In this document: positions 32,602 to 39,385 of the stretch, one piece after another
Layout: every line of letters begins with the position of its first letter
Position numbering within the stretch: position 1 is the first letter of the stretch
From: Synergistaceae bacterium
GTDB taxonomy: Bacteria > Synergistota > Synergistia > Synergistales > Synergistaceae
DNA length: 39,385 nucleotides
Direction: 5' to 3'
Assembly: GCA_031270375.1 (NCBI GenBank)
Contig: JAISXR010000186.1
Location: 1-39,385 of the forward strand
Notes under the pieces: model-generated
The model's input: the letters and a program-made list of their open reading frames with translations, nothing else
Database searches by the model: none
Told to the model about the DNA's origin: nothing
Translations under genes and position numbers: made by a program

Positions 32602-33960
32602 TTATTTTCCCCTGAACAGGTTTTTCATCATTCCGGGCATTTTGAAGGATTTCGCCCCCAAACGCCCCATTTTGCCCAACGACCGCATCATATCCTTCAT
32701 CTGATCGTACTGTGCCAGCACCTGGTTCACCTGCTGCACGCTGGTCCCCGATCCCTGCGCGATGCGGCGTCTTCTGCCGCCTTTGATTATCTCGGGAGAC
32801 CTGCGTTCCTTCAAGGTCATCGACTGAATTATCGCCTCGGTGTACTTGAGGCGCGACATGTCGAGTTCCGCGTTCTTCAATTCTTTCATGCCGCCAATCC
32901 CCGGCAGCATCTCCAGCACCTTGTCGAGCGGGCCGAGTTTTTTCATCTGCTGTAGCTGAGCCAGCATGTCCTCGAGCGTGAAGCGGTTTTTCTTGAGGCT
33001 GTCGGCCATGCGGTCCATATCATCGAGGGAGGACGAGCGCTCTATTTTCTCCATGAGGCCAGCCATATCGCCCATGCCCATTATCCGCGAGGCTATGCGC
33101 GAGGCGTCGAACTGCTCCAGGTCTTCCGCGCGTTCCCCCATGCCGGAGAGTTTTATCGAAATGCCCGTGGCCGCCTTTATGGCGAGCGCCGGACCGCCGC
33201 GCGCGTCGCCGTCGAGTTTGGTCAGCACGACGCCGGTGAGCCCGAGCTTGTCATTGAATACCCCCGACACGTCAACCGCCTGCTGTCCCGTCATGGAATC
33301 GACCACCAGCAGTATCTCGAACGGCGGCACAGCCGCCTTCATGGCGTCGAGTTCCGCCATGAGTTCGTCGTCGAGCTGAAGGCGGCCGGCCGTGTCGAGC
33401 AATATCAGGTCGCAGAGATGATTTTCAGCGTAAACGAGCGATTTTTTTGCCACCGCGCACGGGTCGGTCTCCCCGGCCTCGGGCCCGAAGAACGCTATGC
33501 CGGCGTTCTCAGCCAGCACGCGAAGCTGATCGGCCGCGGCGGGACGGCGAAGGTCGCAGGCGACGACCAGCGGTTTGTGAGATTTCGACATCCTGAGCGC
33601 TATCTTGACGGCGGTCGTTGTCTTGCCCGAACCCTGAAGCCCCACCAGCATATAGACTGTCGGAGGTTTTGGGGATATGGTCAGAGGCGATGGGGACGCG
33701 CCCATTATCCGGATGAGTTCTTCGTACACTATCGTCGCGACTTGCTGCGCCGGTGTTATCGAGCCCAAGACGTCGGCGCCCGTCGCGCGCTTCGACGTCG
33801 CCTCGACGAGTTCCTTCACCACTTTATAATTAACGTCGGCCTCCAGGAGCGCCCGGCGAATTTCGCGCATGGCTGCCGCGATGTCCTCGGCCGACAGTTT
33901 GCCTTTCCCGCGCAGAGCCGCAAACACCCCGTCGAAACGCTGTTTCAGCGATTCAAACAT
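32602..33960 (-). CDS. ffh: signal recognition particle protein Ffh
   Basis: This 452-aa SRP GTPase targets membrane and secreted proteins together with 4.5S RNA and FtsY. The N domain covers residues 1-90. The G domain has [24 protein letters not shown] and [10 protein letters not shown]. The methionine-rich M domain has [11 protein letters not shown] and [20 protein letters not shown] for SRP RNA binding. The ATG at 33960 has GAGGAGGGG upstream; the track start is five codons earlier. It overlaps ylxM by 8 bases. Confidence 0.96.
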   Translation of the reverse strand: MFESLKQRFDGVFAALRGKGKLSAEDIAAAMREIRRALLEADVNYKVVKELVEATSKRATGADVLGSITPAQQVATIVYEELIRIMGASPSPLTISPKPPTVYMLVGLQGSGKTTTAVKIALRMSKSHKPLVVACDLRRPAAADQLRVLAENAGIAFFGPEAGETDPCAVAKKSLVYAENHLCDLILLDTAGRLQLDDELMAELDAMKAAVPPFEILLVVDSMTGQQAVDVSGVFNDKLGLTGVVLTKLDGDARGGPALAIKAATGISIKLSGMGERAEDLEQFDASRIASRIMGMGDMAGLMEKIERSSSLDDMDRMADSLKKNRFTLEDMLAQLQQMKKLGPLDKVLEMLPGIGGMKELKNAELDMSRLKYTEAIIQSMTLKERRSPEIIKGGRRRRIAQGSGTSVQQVNQVLAQYDQMKDMMRSLGKMGRLGAKSFKMPGMMKNLFRGK

Positions 33961-34318
33961 TTTCCCCCTCCTCATACCGAAGCGCGGCGATTTTTTCCAT
34001 AAACCTCGCGGGCAGCGCGGCCTCTTCCTCGCGTATCGCGGCGAGCAGCGCGTCGTGAGATTTCCTCAGTTTCACGAGGCCCAGGCGGCGCTCCATATCC
34101 TCGAGCCTGTCGCGCGATCTTTTGACCAAATCATAGGCTCCCTGGCGCGTCATCCCCATCCGCGCGCCCATCTCCGTCACCGTGAGGTCTTCCGCCAGCA
34201 ACACCGCGCAAGCACCGCGCTGTTTTTCGGTGAGTATGTCCGAGTAGGCGTCCAGCAACTCCCCGAATCGAACCCGCTCAAACAATACCGTATCGAAATT
34301 CGCGTCATCGTCTTTCAT
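33953..34318 (-). CDS. ylxM: YlxM-type helix-turn-helix protein
   Basis: This 121-aa sigma-70 region-4-like protein is normally encoded just upstream of ffh. LLDAYSDILTEKQRGACAVL is followed by a helix-turn-helix (LTVTEMGARMGMTRQGAYDLVKR). YlxM is thought to act with SRP genes, but its exact role is not settled. The ATG at 34318 (MKDDDAN) replaces the track start, which reads through the promoter. The overlap with ffh shows coupling. Confidence 0.88.
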   Translation of the reverse strand: MKDDDANFDTVLFERVRFGELLDAYSDILTEKQRGACAVLLAEDLTVTEMGARMGMTRQGAYDLVKRSRDRLEDMERRLGLVKLRKSHDALLAAIREEEAALPARFMEKIAALRYEEGENV

Positions 34319-34337
34319 CCCACCACTCCAAGCGCGG

Positions 34338-34366
34338 ATTATAAAGCCAGCGCACAGTGCCGTCAA
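34338..34366 (-). promoter_or_regulatory. promoter of ylxM-ffh-rpsP-khpA-rimM-trmD-rplS
   Basis: On the minus strand TTGACG (34361-34366) and a perfect TATAAT (34338-34343) are exactly 17 bases apart, 19 bases before the ylxM ATG. This near-consensus vegetative promoter fits a translation operon. Confidence 0.8.
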
Positions 34367-34426
34367 GTATATTTATTGACGGGTTATTATGCTATTATTC
34401 CCAGAACAATTAACGCATTATAATGT

Positions 34427-34455
34427 TTGCGCCGCCGCTCATTCCATATTATAAT
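34427..34455 (+). promoter_or_regulatory. candidate promoter of the heptose operon
   Basis: On the plus strand TTGCGC (34427-34432) and a perfect TATAAT (34450-34455) are 17 bases apart. It drives away from the ylxM promoter. The -35 box is weak, so an activator or another sigma factor is possible. Confidence 0.45.
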
Positions 34456-34484
34456 TCAAAAAAATTCTTTACGGAGGGGTTGTA

Positions 34485-34556
34485 ATGTCTCAAAACCGCA
34501 GGAACGGCATAAAGACGGAGCCAGAAGGTAATACATTGCTCGAAAAATCACGCTAA
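34485..34556 (+). CDS. 23-codon ORF upstream of the heptose operon (leader peptide or truncated gene start)
   Basis: GGAGGGG lies 5 bases before an ATG that opens a 23-residue ORF (MSQNRRNGIKTEPEGNTLLE...) ending 20 bases before the next gene. It lies just after the candidate promoter. I do not recognise the peptide. It is polar and has no signal sequence. The strong ribosome site suggests it is translated, either as a leader or as what is left of a deleted first gene. It is absent from the ORF track because of its size. Confidence 0.35.
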   Translation: MSQNRRNGIKTEPEGNTLLEKSR

Positions 34557-34576
34557 GGAACTAAGGAGAATAAATA

Positions 34577-35518
34577 ATGCAGAAGGATGCGAAAATTTAT
34601 GTCGCCGGGCACGGCGGAATGGTCGGCGCCGCGATAGCGCGTAACCTCAAAGCAAAAGGATACGCAAACATTATCGGGAGGCGTTCCGCGGAATTGGACT
34701 TGACACGTCAATCTGAGGTCGAAAAGTTTTTCAGCGATGAAAAACCGGAATATGTCTTTCTGGCCTCGGCAAAAGTCGGGGGAATACACACGAATAATAT
34801 TCACCCTGCGGAATTTCTGTATATCAACGCCGCGCTGGAAATGAACGTTATTCATTCGGCATATCTGAATAATGTAAAGAAACTTCTCTTTACAGGGGCG
34901 GGTTGTGTGTATCCGAGAGAGAGCCCGCAACCGATCCGGGAGGAATATCTGATGACCGGACCATTTGAAAAAACTAACGAGGCTTACGCTATCGCTAAAC
35001 TTGCGGGATTAAAAATGTGCGAATATTATAACCGTCAATATGGAACGAATTACATCTCTTGTATGCCGATTAACCTGTACGGCGTGGGAGATAACTTTCA
35101 TCTTGAAAACTCGCACGTTGTCCCTGCGCTGATCAGAAAAGTATGCGAGGCAAAGGAGCGCGGCGACAAACAGGTTGTCATCTGGGGAACAGGTACCGCT
35201 TTACGCGAGTTTATGCATGTGGACGACATGGCGGACGCCTGCGTGTTTCTCATGGAAAACTACATCTCCAACGAGACGATCAACATCGGCACGGGGGAAG
35301 AAATGTCTATTATTGAGTTGGTCAAAATGATCGCGCGCATCGCGGAATTTGACGGTGAAATTGTTACCGACCCGTCAAAACCCGACGGAATGCCGCGCCG
35401 TATTGTCGACAGCTCCAAACTGTTCTCTCTCGGCTGGCGGCCAAAGATACGACTCGAGGATGGATTGCGCCGCACATATGAAGACTATCTGAAAAATAGG
35501 AAAGCATACAGGCAATGA
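34577..35518 (+). CDS. GDP-L-fucose synthase-like sugar reductase (likely GDP-4-keto-6-deoxy-heptose C4 reductase)
   Basis: This 313-aa NAD(P)-binding SDR of the Fcl/WcaG family has an N-terminal dinucleotide motif (AGHGGMVGAAI) and NNIHPAEFLYIN. It has NEAYAIAKLAG with the catalytic Tyr137 and Lys141, and NLYGVGDNFHLENSHV with His180. These align with E. coli Fcl Tyr136, Lys140 and His179, and Cys110 matches Cys109. The catalytic Ser107 is replaced: the segment reads FTGAGCVYP where Fcl has GSSC. With a separate cupin epimerase and a GMD-like dehydratase nearby, a heptose C4 reductase (DdahC/MlghC-like) is more likely than fucose synthesis. AAGGAG lies 8 bases before the ATG. The next stub overlaps it as ATGA. 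Confidence 0.8.
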   Translation: MQKDAKIYVAGHGGMVGAAIARNLKAKGYANIIGRRSAELDLTRQSEVEKFFSDEKPEYVFLASAKVGGIHTNNIHPAEFLYINAALEMNVIHSAYLNNVKKLLFTGAGCVYPRESPQPIREEYLMTGPFEKTNEAYAIAKLAGLKMCEYYNRQYGTNYISCMPINLYGVGDNFHLENSHVVPALIRKVCEAKERGDKQVVIWGTGTALREFMHVDDMADACVFLMENYISNETINIGTGEEMSIIELVKMIARIAEFDGEIVTDPSKPDGMPRRIVDSSKLFSLGWRPKIRLEDGLRRTYEDYLKNRKAYRQ

Positions 35519-35643
35519 TAATTACACAGACCCCGTTACGCATATCGTTTTTCGGAGGCGCCATGAATATGTGCATGGCGGAAGCGTTTGATACCGCCAC
35601 GCACATATTGGGTGTGATAGGGCTGAAGGATATTCAATGCTGA
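35515..35643 (+). pseudogene. 42-codon stub of a second heptose kinase gene (hddA-like N-terminus)
   Basis: An ORF overlapping the previous stop (ATGA) begins MIITQTPLRISFFGGA. This matches the start of the intact HddA 500 bases downstream (MIATQSPFRISFFGGG) at 12 of 16 residues. It then breaks into an unrelated stretch (MNMCMAEAFDTATHILGVIG...) and stops, overlapping the cupin start by 7 bases. The GHMP kinase fold needs over 300 residues, so this is a deletion remnant. Both ends keep translational coupling, which may explain why the stub persists. Confidence 0.6.
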
Positions 35644-36029
35644 TACAACTTCTCGAACCCAATTTCAACCATCATGATGAACGCGGCAGTTTGACACAAT
35701 TGGTGCGCGAAGGTTACACGCAAATCAACGTGGTTGCCTCTGTTGCCGGTGCGGAACGAGGAAGGCATTATCATAAAAAAAACGCGGAAGCCTTTTTCGT
35801 GATAGCCGGCAAATTTTCGCTGACGGTTTCCAAGGGTGATATCAAAGAATCATACGATTTTTGCGCAGGAGATATGTTTTGCGTTCCGCCTCATGTATCG
35901 CACAGTTTTTACTTCAGGGAATATACGCTTCTTGTCGGTATGTATTCTCAAGGTGTGGAAAACGTTGACGGTACGAAAGACATCCACACTGATTCACCCG
36001 ATTTCACGCAAGAAACGGAGGACATATGA
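35637..36029 (+). CDS. cupin-fold sugar epimerase/isomerase-like protein
   Basis: This 130-aa single cupin has an opening FNHHDERGSLTQLV and the metal-like motif RGRHYHKKNAEAFFVIAGK. A second strand pair follows, DMFCVPPHVSHSFYF. It resembles RmlC/WxcM-like and CapF C-terminal cupins that act on nucleotide sugars. Lying between dehydratase/kinase and reductase genes, a C3/C5 epimerase of a GDP-4-keto-6-deoxy-heptose (DdahB-like) is the best inference. It overlaps the stub upstream and hddA downstream (ATGA). Confidence 0.65.
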   Translation: MLIQLLEPNFNHHDERGSLTQLVREGYTQINVVASVAGAERGRHYHKKNAEAFFVIAGKFSLTVSKGDIKESYDFCAGDMFCVPPHVSHSFYFREYTLLVGMYSQGVENVDGTKDIHTDSPDFTQETEDI

Positions 36030-37033
36030 TCGCGACGCAATCGCCGTTCCGCATCTCATTTTTCGGAGGCGGCACTGACTATAAGCCATTTTTTGAGGAA
36101 CACGGCGGAAGCGTGCTTTCCACGACATTTGACAAGTACGCGTACGTCACACTGCGCCGATGCCCGCCGTTTTTCGATTATCATACGCAAGTCCGCTATT
36201 CTAAAACGGAGAGCGTTCGCAGGACGGAGGAAATCGAGCATCCCCTGGTGCGTAACTGTATGTTGCACATGGGGGCGCACAACCTAAGCATATCCTACGA
36301 CGCGGATTTGCCAGCGCGCACGGGGCTGGGCACTTCTTCTTCCTTCGCGGTGGGATTGTTGCAGGCGATGTACACGATGCGGGGCAAATATGTCGGCAAA
36401 CAGAAGCTGGCGGAAGAGGCGATCTATGTGGAGCGCGAACTTTGCGCGGAGAGCGGCGGCTGGCAGGATCAAGTCGCGGCGGCATTCGGAGGGTTTAACC
36501 GCATTGATTTTGACGCTTCCGGCTTTCACGTTCGGCCTGTGATCGTCGCGCCGAAACGCCGCGCAGAGCTTGATCGGCGCCTAATGATGTTTTTCACGGG
36601 CATTTCTCGCATATCAGCCAAAGTAGCCGAGGCGCAATCCGCGGCGATCAAAGATAAGACAGCGGAACTGCTCGAGATGAAACGTCTTGTGGACGACGCG
36701 GAACGAATACTCGTTTCCGGCGGCGATCTCGATGATTTCGGCAGATTGCTGGACTGTACCTGGCGGTTGAAACGCGGATTGACAAAGGAAATCTCCACGG
36801 ATTATATTGATGACATATACAAAAACGCCAGGGACAACGGAGCGATAGGCGGAAAACTGACGGGTGCGGGAGGCGGCGGTTTTATGGTGTTGTTTGCCGA
36901 ACCGGAGGCTCATGGCAGAATCCGCGCAGCTTTGGAGAATCTGGTATATGTGCCGTTTTCCTTTGAAAACGACGGCAGTAAGATTATTCACTATGCGCCC
37001 GAAGAATATGACGAAACCGAGGTGTTCCGATGA
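36026..37033 (+). CDS. hddA: D-glycero-D-manno-heptose 7-phosphate kinase (GHMP kinase)
   Basis: The kinase phosphorylates C1 of heptose 7-phosphate in the GDP-heptose branch. In the 335 aa, N-terminal TQSPFRISFFGGGTDY, ATP loop LPARTGLGTSSSFAVGLLQAM and C-terminal GGKLTGAGGGGFMVLF are the three GHMP motifs, all intact. The DQVAAAFGG segment carries the catalytic aspartate. It overlaps the cupin by ATGA and the dehydratase by ATGA. A partner phosphatase (gmhB) and guanylyltransferase (hddC) are not in the window. Confidence 0.9.
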   Translation: MIATQSPFRISFFGGGTDYKPFFEEHGGSVLSTTFDKYAYVTLRRCPPFFDYHTQVRYSKTESVRRTEEIEHPLVRNCMLHMGAHNLSISYDADLPARTGLGTSSSFAVGLLQAMYTMRGKYVGKQKLAEEAIYVERELCAESGGWQDQVAAAFGGFNRIDFDASGFHVRPVIVAPKRRAELDRRLMMFFTGISRISAKVAEAQSAAIKDKTAELLEMKRLVDDAERILVSGGDLDDFGRLLDCTWRLKRGLTKEISTDYIDDIYKNARDNGAIGGKLTGAGGGGFMVLFAEPEAHGRIRAALENLVYVPFSFENDGSKIIHYAPEEYDETEVFR

Positions 37034-38034
37034 AAGCTTTGATTACAGGAATGACCGGAATGGTTGGCTCGCATATGGCCGACTATCTGCTCGCCAACAC
37101 GGACTGGGAAATTTACGGTGTTCAGAGGTGGCGCAGCGCCTTCGACAACATCGCGCATTTATCAGACAGGATAAACAGGGGTGACAGAGTCTTTGTGCGT
37201 TACGGCGATTTGAACGATCAGACATCGCTGATTGCCGTTCTCGCGGAAGTCAAACCGGATTATATATTCCACCTGGCGGCGCAGAGCTATCCGCAGACTA
37301 GCTTCACGATTCCAATCGACACGCTGAACACAAACGTTCTGGGCACGGCGCGGCTGCTTGAAAGCGTGAGGTTTTTGAAGCAAGACCCCATTATCCATGT
37401 CTGCGCGTCGTCGGAGGTGTTCGGACGGGTTCCGGCGGACAAGCTGCCGATCGACGAGGAATGTACGTTCCATCCCGCGTCGCCTTACGCGATCTCAAAG
37501 GTCGGAACCGATCTGCTGGGACGCTATTACGCCGAGGCTTACGGCATGACGGTGATGACGACCCGCATGTTCACGCATACGGGGCCGCGGCGCGGCGACG
37601 TGTTCCACGAATCCACGTTCGCGAAACAGATCGCGATGATCGAAGCGGATTTGATACCGCCTGTCGTCAAAGTTGGCAATCTGGATTCGCTCCGCACTTA
37701 CGCCGATGTCCGTGACGCGGTGAGGGCATATTACATGCTCGTTACGGTGAATCCGATTGCGGGCGAATACTACAATATCGGCGGAACCCATACCTGCAAG
37801 GTCGGCGACACGCTAAACACCCTGCTGTCGCTCTCTGTGAGAAGCGATATCGAAACCGAAACCGACCCTGAACGTCTGCGTCCGATTGACGCTGACCTTC
37901 AGGTTCCCAACACGGCGAAGTTTACCGCTCACACGGGATGGAGATCCGAAATTCCCTACGAGCGGACGATGAAAGACCTGCTCGACTACTGGCGCGGTCG
38001 TGTGAAGCGCGAAGGCGTTCAGCTCACGAGATAG
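37030..38034 (+). CDS. GDP-mannose/GDP-heptose 4,6-dehydratase-like SDR
   Basis: The 334-aa short-chain dehydrogenase of the GMD family has GMTGMVGSHMADYLL (NAD(P) binding), IFHLAAQSYPQTSF, CASSEVFG with the catalytic Ser/Glu, SPYAISKVGTDLL with Tyr and Lys, and TRMFTHTGPRRGD. This type oxidises C4 and eliminates water at C6 of GDP-hexose or GDP-heptose. With hddA and gmhA adjacent, GDP-D-glycero-D-manno-heptose is the likely substrate (DdahA/DmhA-like), but GDP-mannose cannot be excluded. It is coupled to hddA by ATGA, and gmhA follows after 10 bases. Confidence 0.85.
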   Translation: MKALITGMTGMVGSHMADYLLANTDWEIYGVQRWRSAFDNIAHLSDRINRGDRVFVRYGDLNDQTSLIAVLAEVKPDYIFHLAAQSYPQTSFTIPIDTLNTNVLGTARLLESVRFLKQDPIIHVCASSEVFGRVPADKLPIDEECTFHPASPYAISKVGTDLLGRYYAEAYGMTVMTTRMFTHTGPRRGDVFHESTFAKQIAMIEADLIPPVVKVGNLDSLRTYADVRDAVRAYYMLVTVNPIAGEYYNIGGTHTCKVGDTLNTLLSLSVRSDIETETDPERLRPIDADLQVPNTAKFTAHTGWRSEIPYERTMKDLLDYWRGRVKREGVQLTR

Positions 38035-38044
38035 GGAGGAGTAA

Positions 38045-38668
38045 ATGGCGAATACGGACGAACTCGTCGCGCGTTATCCGGCTCTCGCGGTTTGCCGCAA
38101 TGATATACAAGCCGCGTATGAACTGTTGGTAAAATGCTTCTCAGGCGGCGGCAGATTGTATATATGCGGTAACGGAGGCAGCGCGGCGGACGCCTTGCAT
38201 ATTGCCGGCGAACTTGTAAAATCGTTCGTGCTTAAACGCGAACTCGACGAGGATTTTCGCAAACGAGCCGGCAGCGGCGAGCTGCTCGGCAATCTGCAGG
38301 GCGCGCTTCCAGCGTATGCGCTGACGGAGAATATCGCGCTGGCGACGGCGTTCGCAAACGACGTCAGCGCAGAGTACGTTTTCGCGCAGCAAGTCTACGC
38401 TTATGCCCGCGAGGGCAACTGTGTCCTGTGCATCAGCACGTCCGGCAACTCCCATAATATCATACACGCGATTGAAGCCGCCAAGGGACGCGCGGCATGT
38501 ACAATAGGGCTGACCGGAAAGAACGGCGGTAAAATGAAAGCCATGTGCGATTGCTGCGTCTGCGTCCCCGAAACGGAAACATACAAAATCCAGGAACTGC
38601 ATTTGCCCGTATACCACAACATTTGCCTCATGTTGGAGGAATATTTCTTCGGTGAGGTCAACTTATAA
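38045..38668 (+). CDS. gmhA: sedoheptulose 7-phosphate isomerase (SIS domain)
   Basis: GmhA converts sedoheptulose 7-phosphate to heptose 7-phosphate, the first step of heptose synthesis. In the 207 aa, CGNGGSAADALHIAGELVKSF, LATAFANDVSAEYVFAQQV, ISTSGNSHNIIHAI and the ETYKIQELHLPVYHNIC tail are all typical, including the active-site Glu and His. GGGAGG lies 5 bases before the ATG. It is the last gene of the island. No clear terminator is visible in the 220 bases before rpsL. Confidence 0.92.
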   Translation: MANTDELVARYPALAVCRNDIQAAYELLVKCFSGGGRLYICGNGGSAADALHIAGELVKSFVLKRELDEDFRKRAGSGELLGNLQGALPAYALTENIALATAFANDVSAEYVFAQQVYAYAREGNCVLCISTSGNSHNIIHAIEAAKGRAACTIGLTGKNGGKMKAMCDCCVCVPETETYKIQELHLPVYHNICLMLEEYFFGEVNL

Positions 38669-38735
38669 CTCATATCCGGCATTTCGCAAAAAAATATTTT
38701 GGATTTGGGAAATACAACACAAAATACGATTTTTC

Positions 38736-38764
38736 TTGACAGAACCGTCTGGCGTTGATACGAT
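38736..38764 (+). promoter_or_regulatory. promoter of the str operon (rpsL-rpsG)
   Basis: A perfect TTGACA (38736-38741) and TACGAT (38759-38764) are 17 bases apart. A leader of roughly 120 bases follows, containing the palindrome GTACTTTTAAGTAC shortly before the ribosome site. It could serve autogenous control, but no known ribosomal-protein leader fold was recognised. Confidence 0.75.
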
Positions 38765-38888
38765 ATATGTTGCGCTTCTTGGCGGGAGGTATTGTGTCCG
38801 GCCGGGTGGTTTTGTGTGACTTTCCGCGTGACGTTGCGTCATAGCGAAAAATTTTTTAAGTACTTTTAAGTACGAGGGAGGGGAAAAT

Positions 38889-39263
38889 TTGCCAAGTATC
38901 GCACAACTCATAAGACATGGCAGACACGACAAGAGGACGCGCCTCACGGCGCCGGCATTGCAGGAGAACCCGCAGCGCCGGGGGGTGTGTACGCGCGTTT
39001 ACACGGTTACGCCCAAGAAGCCGAACTCGGCTCTCCGCAAGGTGGCCCGTGTCCGTCTCACCAATGGTATCGAGGTTACCGCCTATATCCCGGGGGTGGG
39101 GCACAATCTTCAGGAGCACTCGGTCGTTCTGGTGCGGGGCGGACGCGTGAAGGACCTTCCGGGCGTCCGTTATCACATAATCAGGGGAACATTGGACTGC
39201 GGCGGCGTCGAGAATCGCAAAAAGAGCCGCTCGAAATACGGCGCGCGCACGCCAAAGAAATAG
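38889..39263 (+). CDS. rpsL: 30S ribosomal protein S12
   Basis: This 124-aa decoding-centre protein has [57 protein letters not shown] and the tail [11 protein letters not shown]. The lysine of the PKKPNS loop is wild type, so no streptomycin-resistance change is seen there, and the Asp of VKDLPG, the site of methylthiolation, is kept. The start is a TTG with a very strong GGGAGGGG site 5 bases upstream. Confidence 0.97.
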   Translation: MPSIAQLIRHGRHDKRTRLTAPALQENPQRRGVCTRVYTVTPKKPNSALRKVARVRLTNGIEVTAYIPGVGHNLQEHSVVLVRGGRVKDLPGVRYHIIRGTLDCGGVENRKKSRSKYGARTPKK

Positions 39264-39278
39264 GAGAGGAGATTATCT

Positions 39279-39385
39279 ATGCCGCGTAAAGGGCATGTCA
39301 AAATCAGGATTACGCCTCCCGATGCGGTTTACTCCAACGCTTCGATAGCCAAGTTCATCAATTGTCTGATGCTCGACGGCAAAAA
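39279..39385 (+). CDS. rpsG: 30S ribosomal protein S7 (partial, 3' end outside window)
   Basis: The ATG lies 15 bases after the rpsL stop with AGGAGAGGAG upstream. The 35 visible residues (MPRKGHVKIRITPPDAVYSN, then SIAKFINCLMLDGK) match the start of S7, which nucleates the 30S head. The gene runs off the window edge. Confidence 0.93.
   Translation, partial: MPRKGHVKIRITPPDAVYSNASIAKFINCLMLDGK

Noticed and set aside
1-39385. CRISPR array, prophage, insertion sequence or rRNA genes
   Set aside because: No regularly spaced repeats, integrase, transposase or rRNA sequence was recognised anywhere in the window.

Overview
The window is a dense bacterial chromosome segment. Most genes are on the minus strand, many overlap by 4 bases at start/stop, and TTG or GTG starts are common. 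The flanks are GC-rich, and several inserted stretches are visibly more AT-rich. My best guess for the host is an anaerobic, Gram-negative-type bacterium close to Synergistota. The guess rests on the alaS-ruvX-(membrane protein)-mutS-mutL-miaA-ispH-rpsA and ylxM-ffh-rpsP-khpA-rimM-trmD-rplS orders, a TrmD fused to a Tm1570-type domain, and a heptose-sugar cluster. It is an inference and was not tested by phylogeny.

Layout. 1-285: tail of an Fe-S aldo/keto reductase and a REP-like hairpin repeat. 286-2404: sua5 and tgt (tRNA modification). 2405-2956: no intact gene, but remnants of a secreted, C-terminally anchored protein and another repeat copy. 2957-5980 (perhaps 6019): GH18-like protein, a small unknown protein and a membrane metallophosphoesterase. 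6085-12777: a complete type I Wadjet anti-plasmid system, jetABCD. 12975-14646: a TIM-barrel sugar isomerase-like protein and a PIN toxin/antitoxin pair with a readable promoter and operator repeats. 14886-26636: a long housekeeping operon (alaS, ruvX, membrane protein, mutS, mutL, miaA, ispH, rpsA) ending in a clear terminator. 26812-29546: an arsR-hgcA-hgcB-acr3 operon, i.e. the mercury-methylation pair inside an arsenic-type operon, with a consensus promoter overlapped by a palindrome. 29834-34318: ylxM-ffh-rpsP-khpA-rimM-trmD-rplS. 34427-38668: a plus-strand island for a GDP-(6-deoxy)-heptose-type sugar, with one gene reduced to a 42-codon stub. 38736-39385: the str operon start (rpsL, partial rpsG).

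How the parts work together. The backbone serves translation and mismatch repair. The accessory pieces are defence (Wadjet, toxin-antitoxin), metal(loid) chemistry (HgcA/HgcB with ArsR and an arsenite exporter) and surface glycan synthesis (heptose). The most notable system is the ArsR-controlled hgcAB-acr3 operon: the HgcA cap-helix motif NVWCAAGK and the HgcB motif CMECGAC are both intact, so a mercury-methylating capacity is predicted. None of the systems is wholly new as a family. The unusual aspects are the operon combination, the TrmD fusion, the active-site change in the Fcl-like enzyme and the hddA stub.
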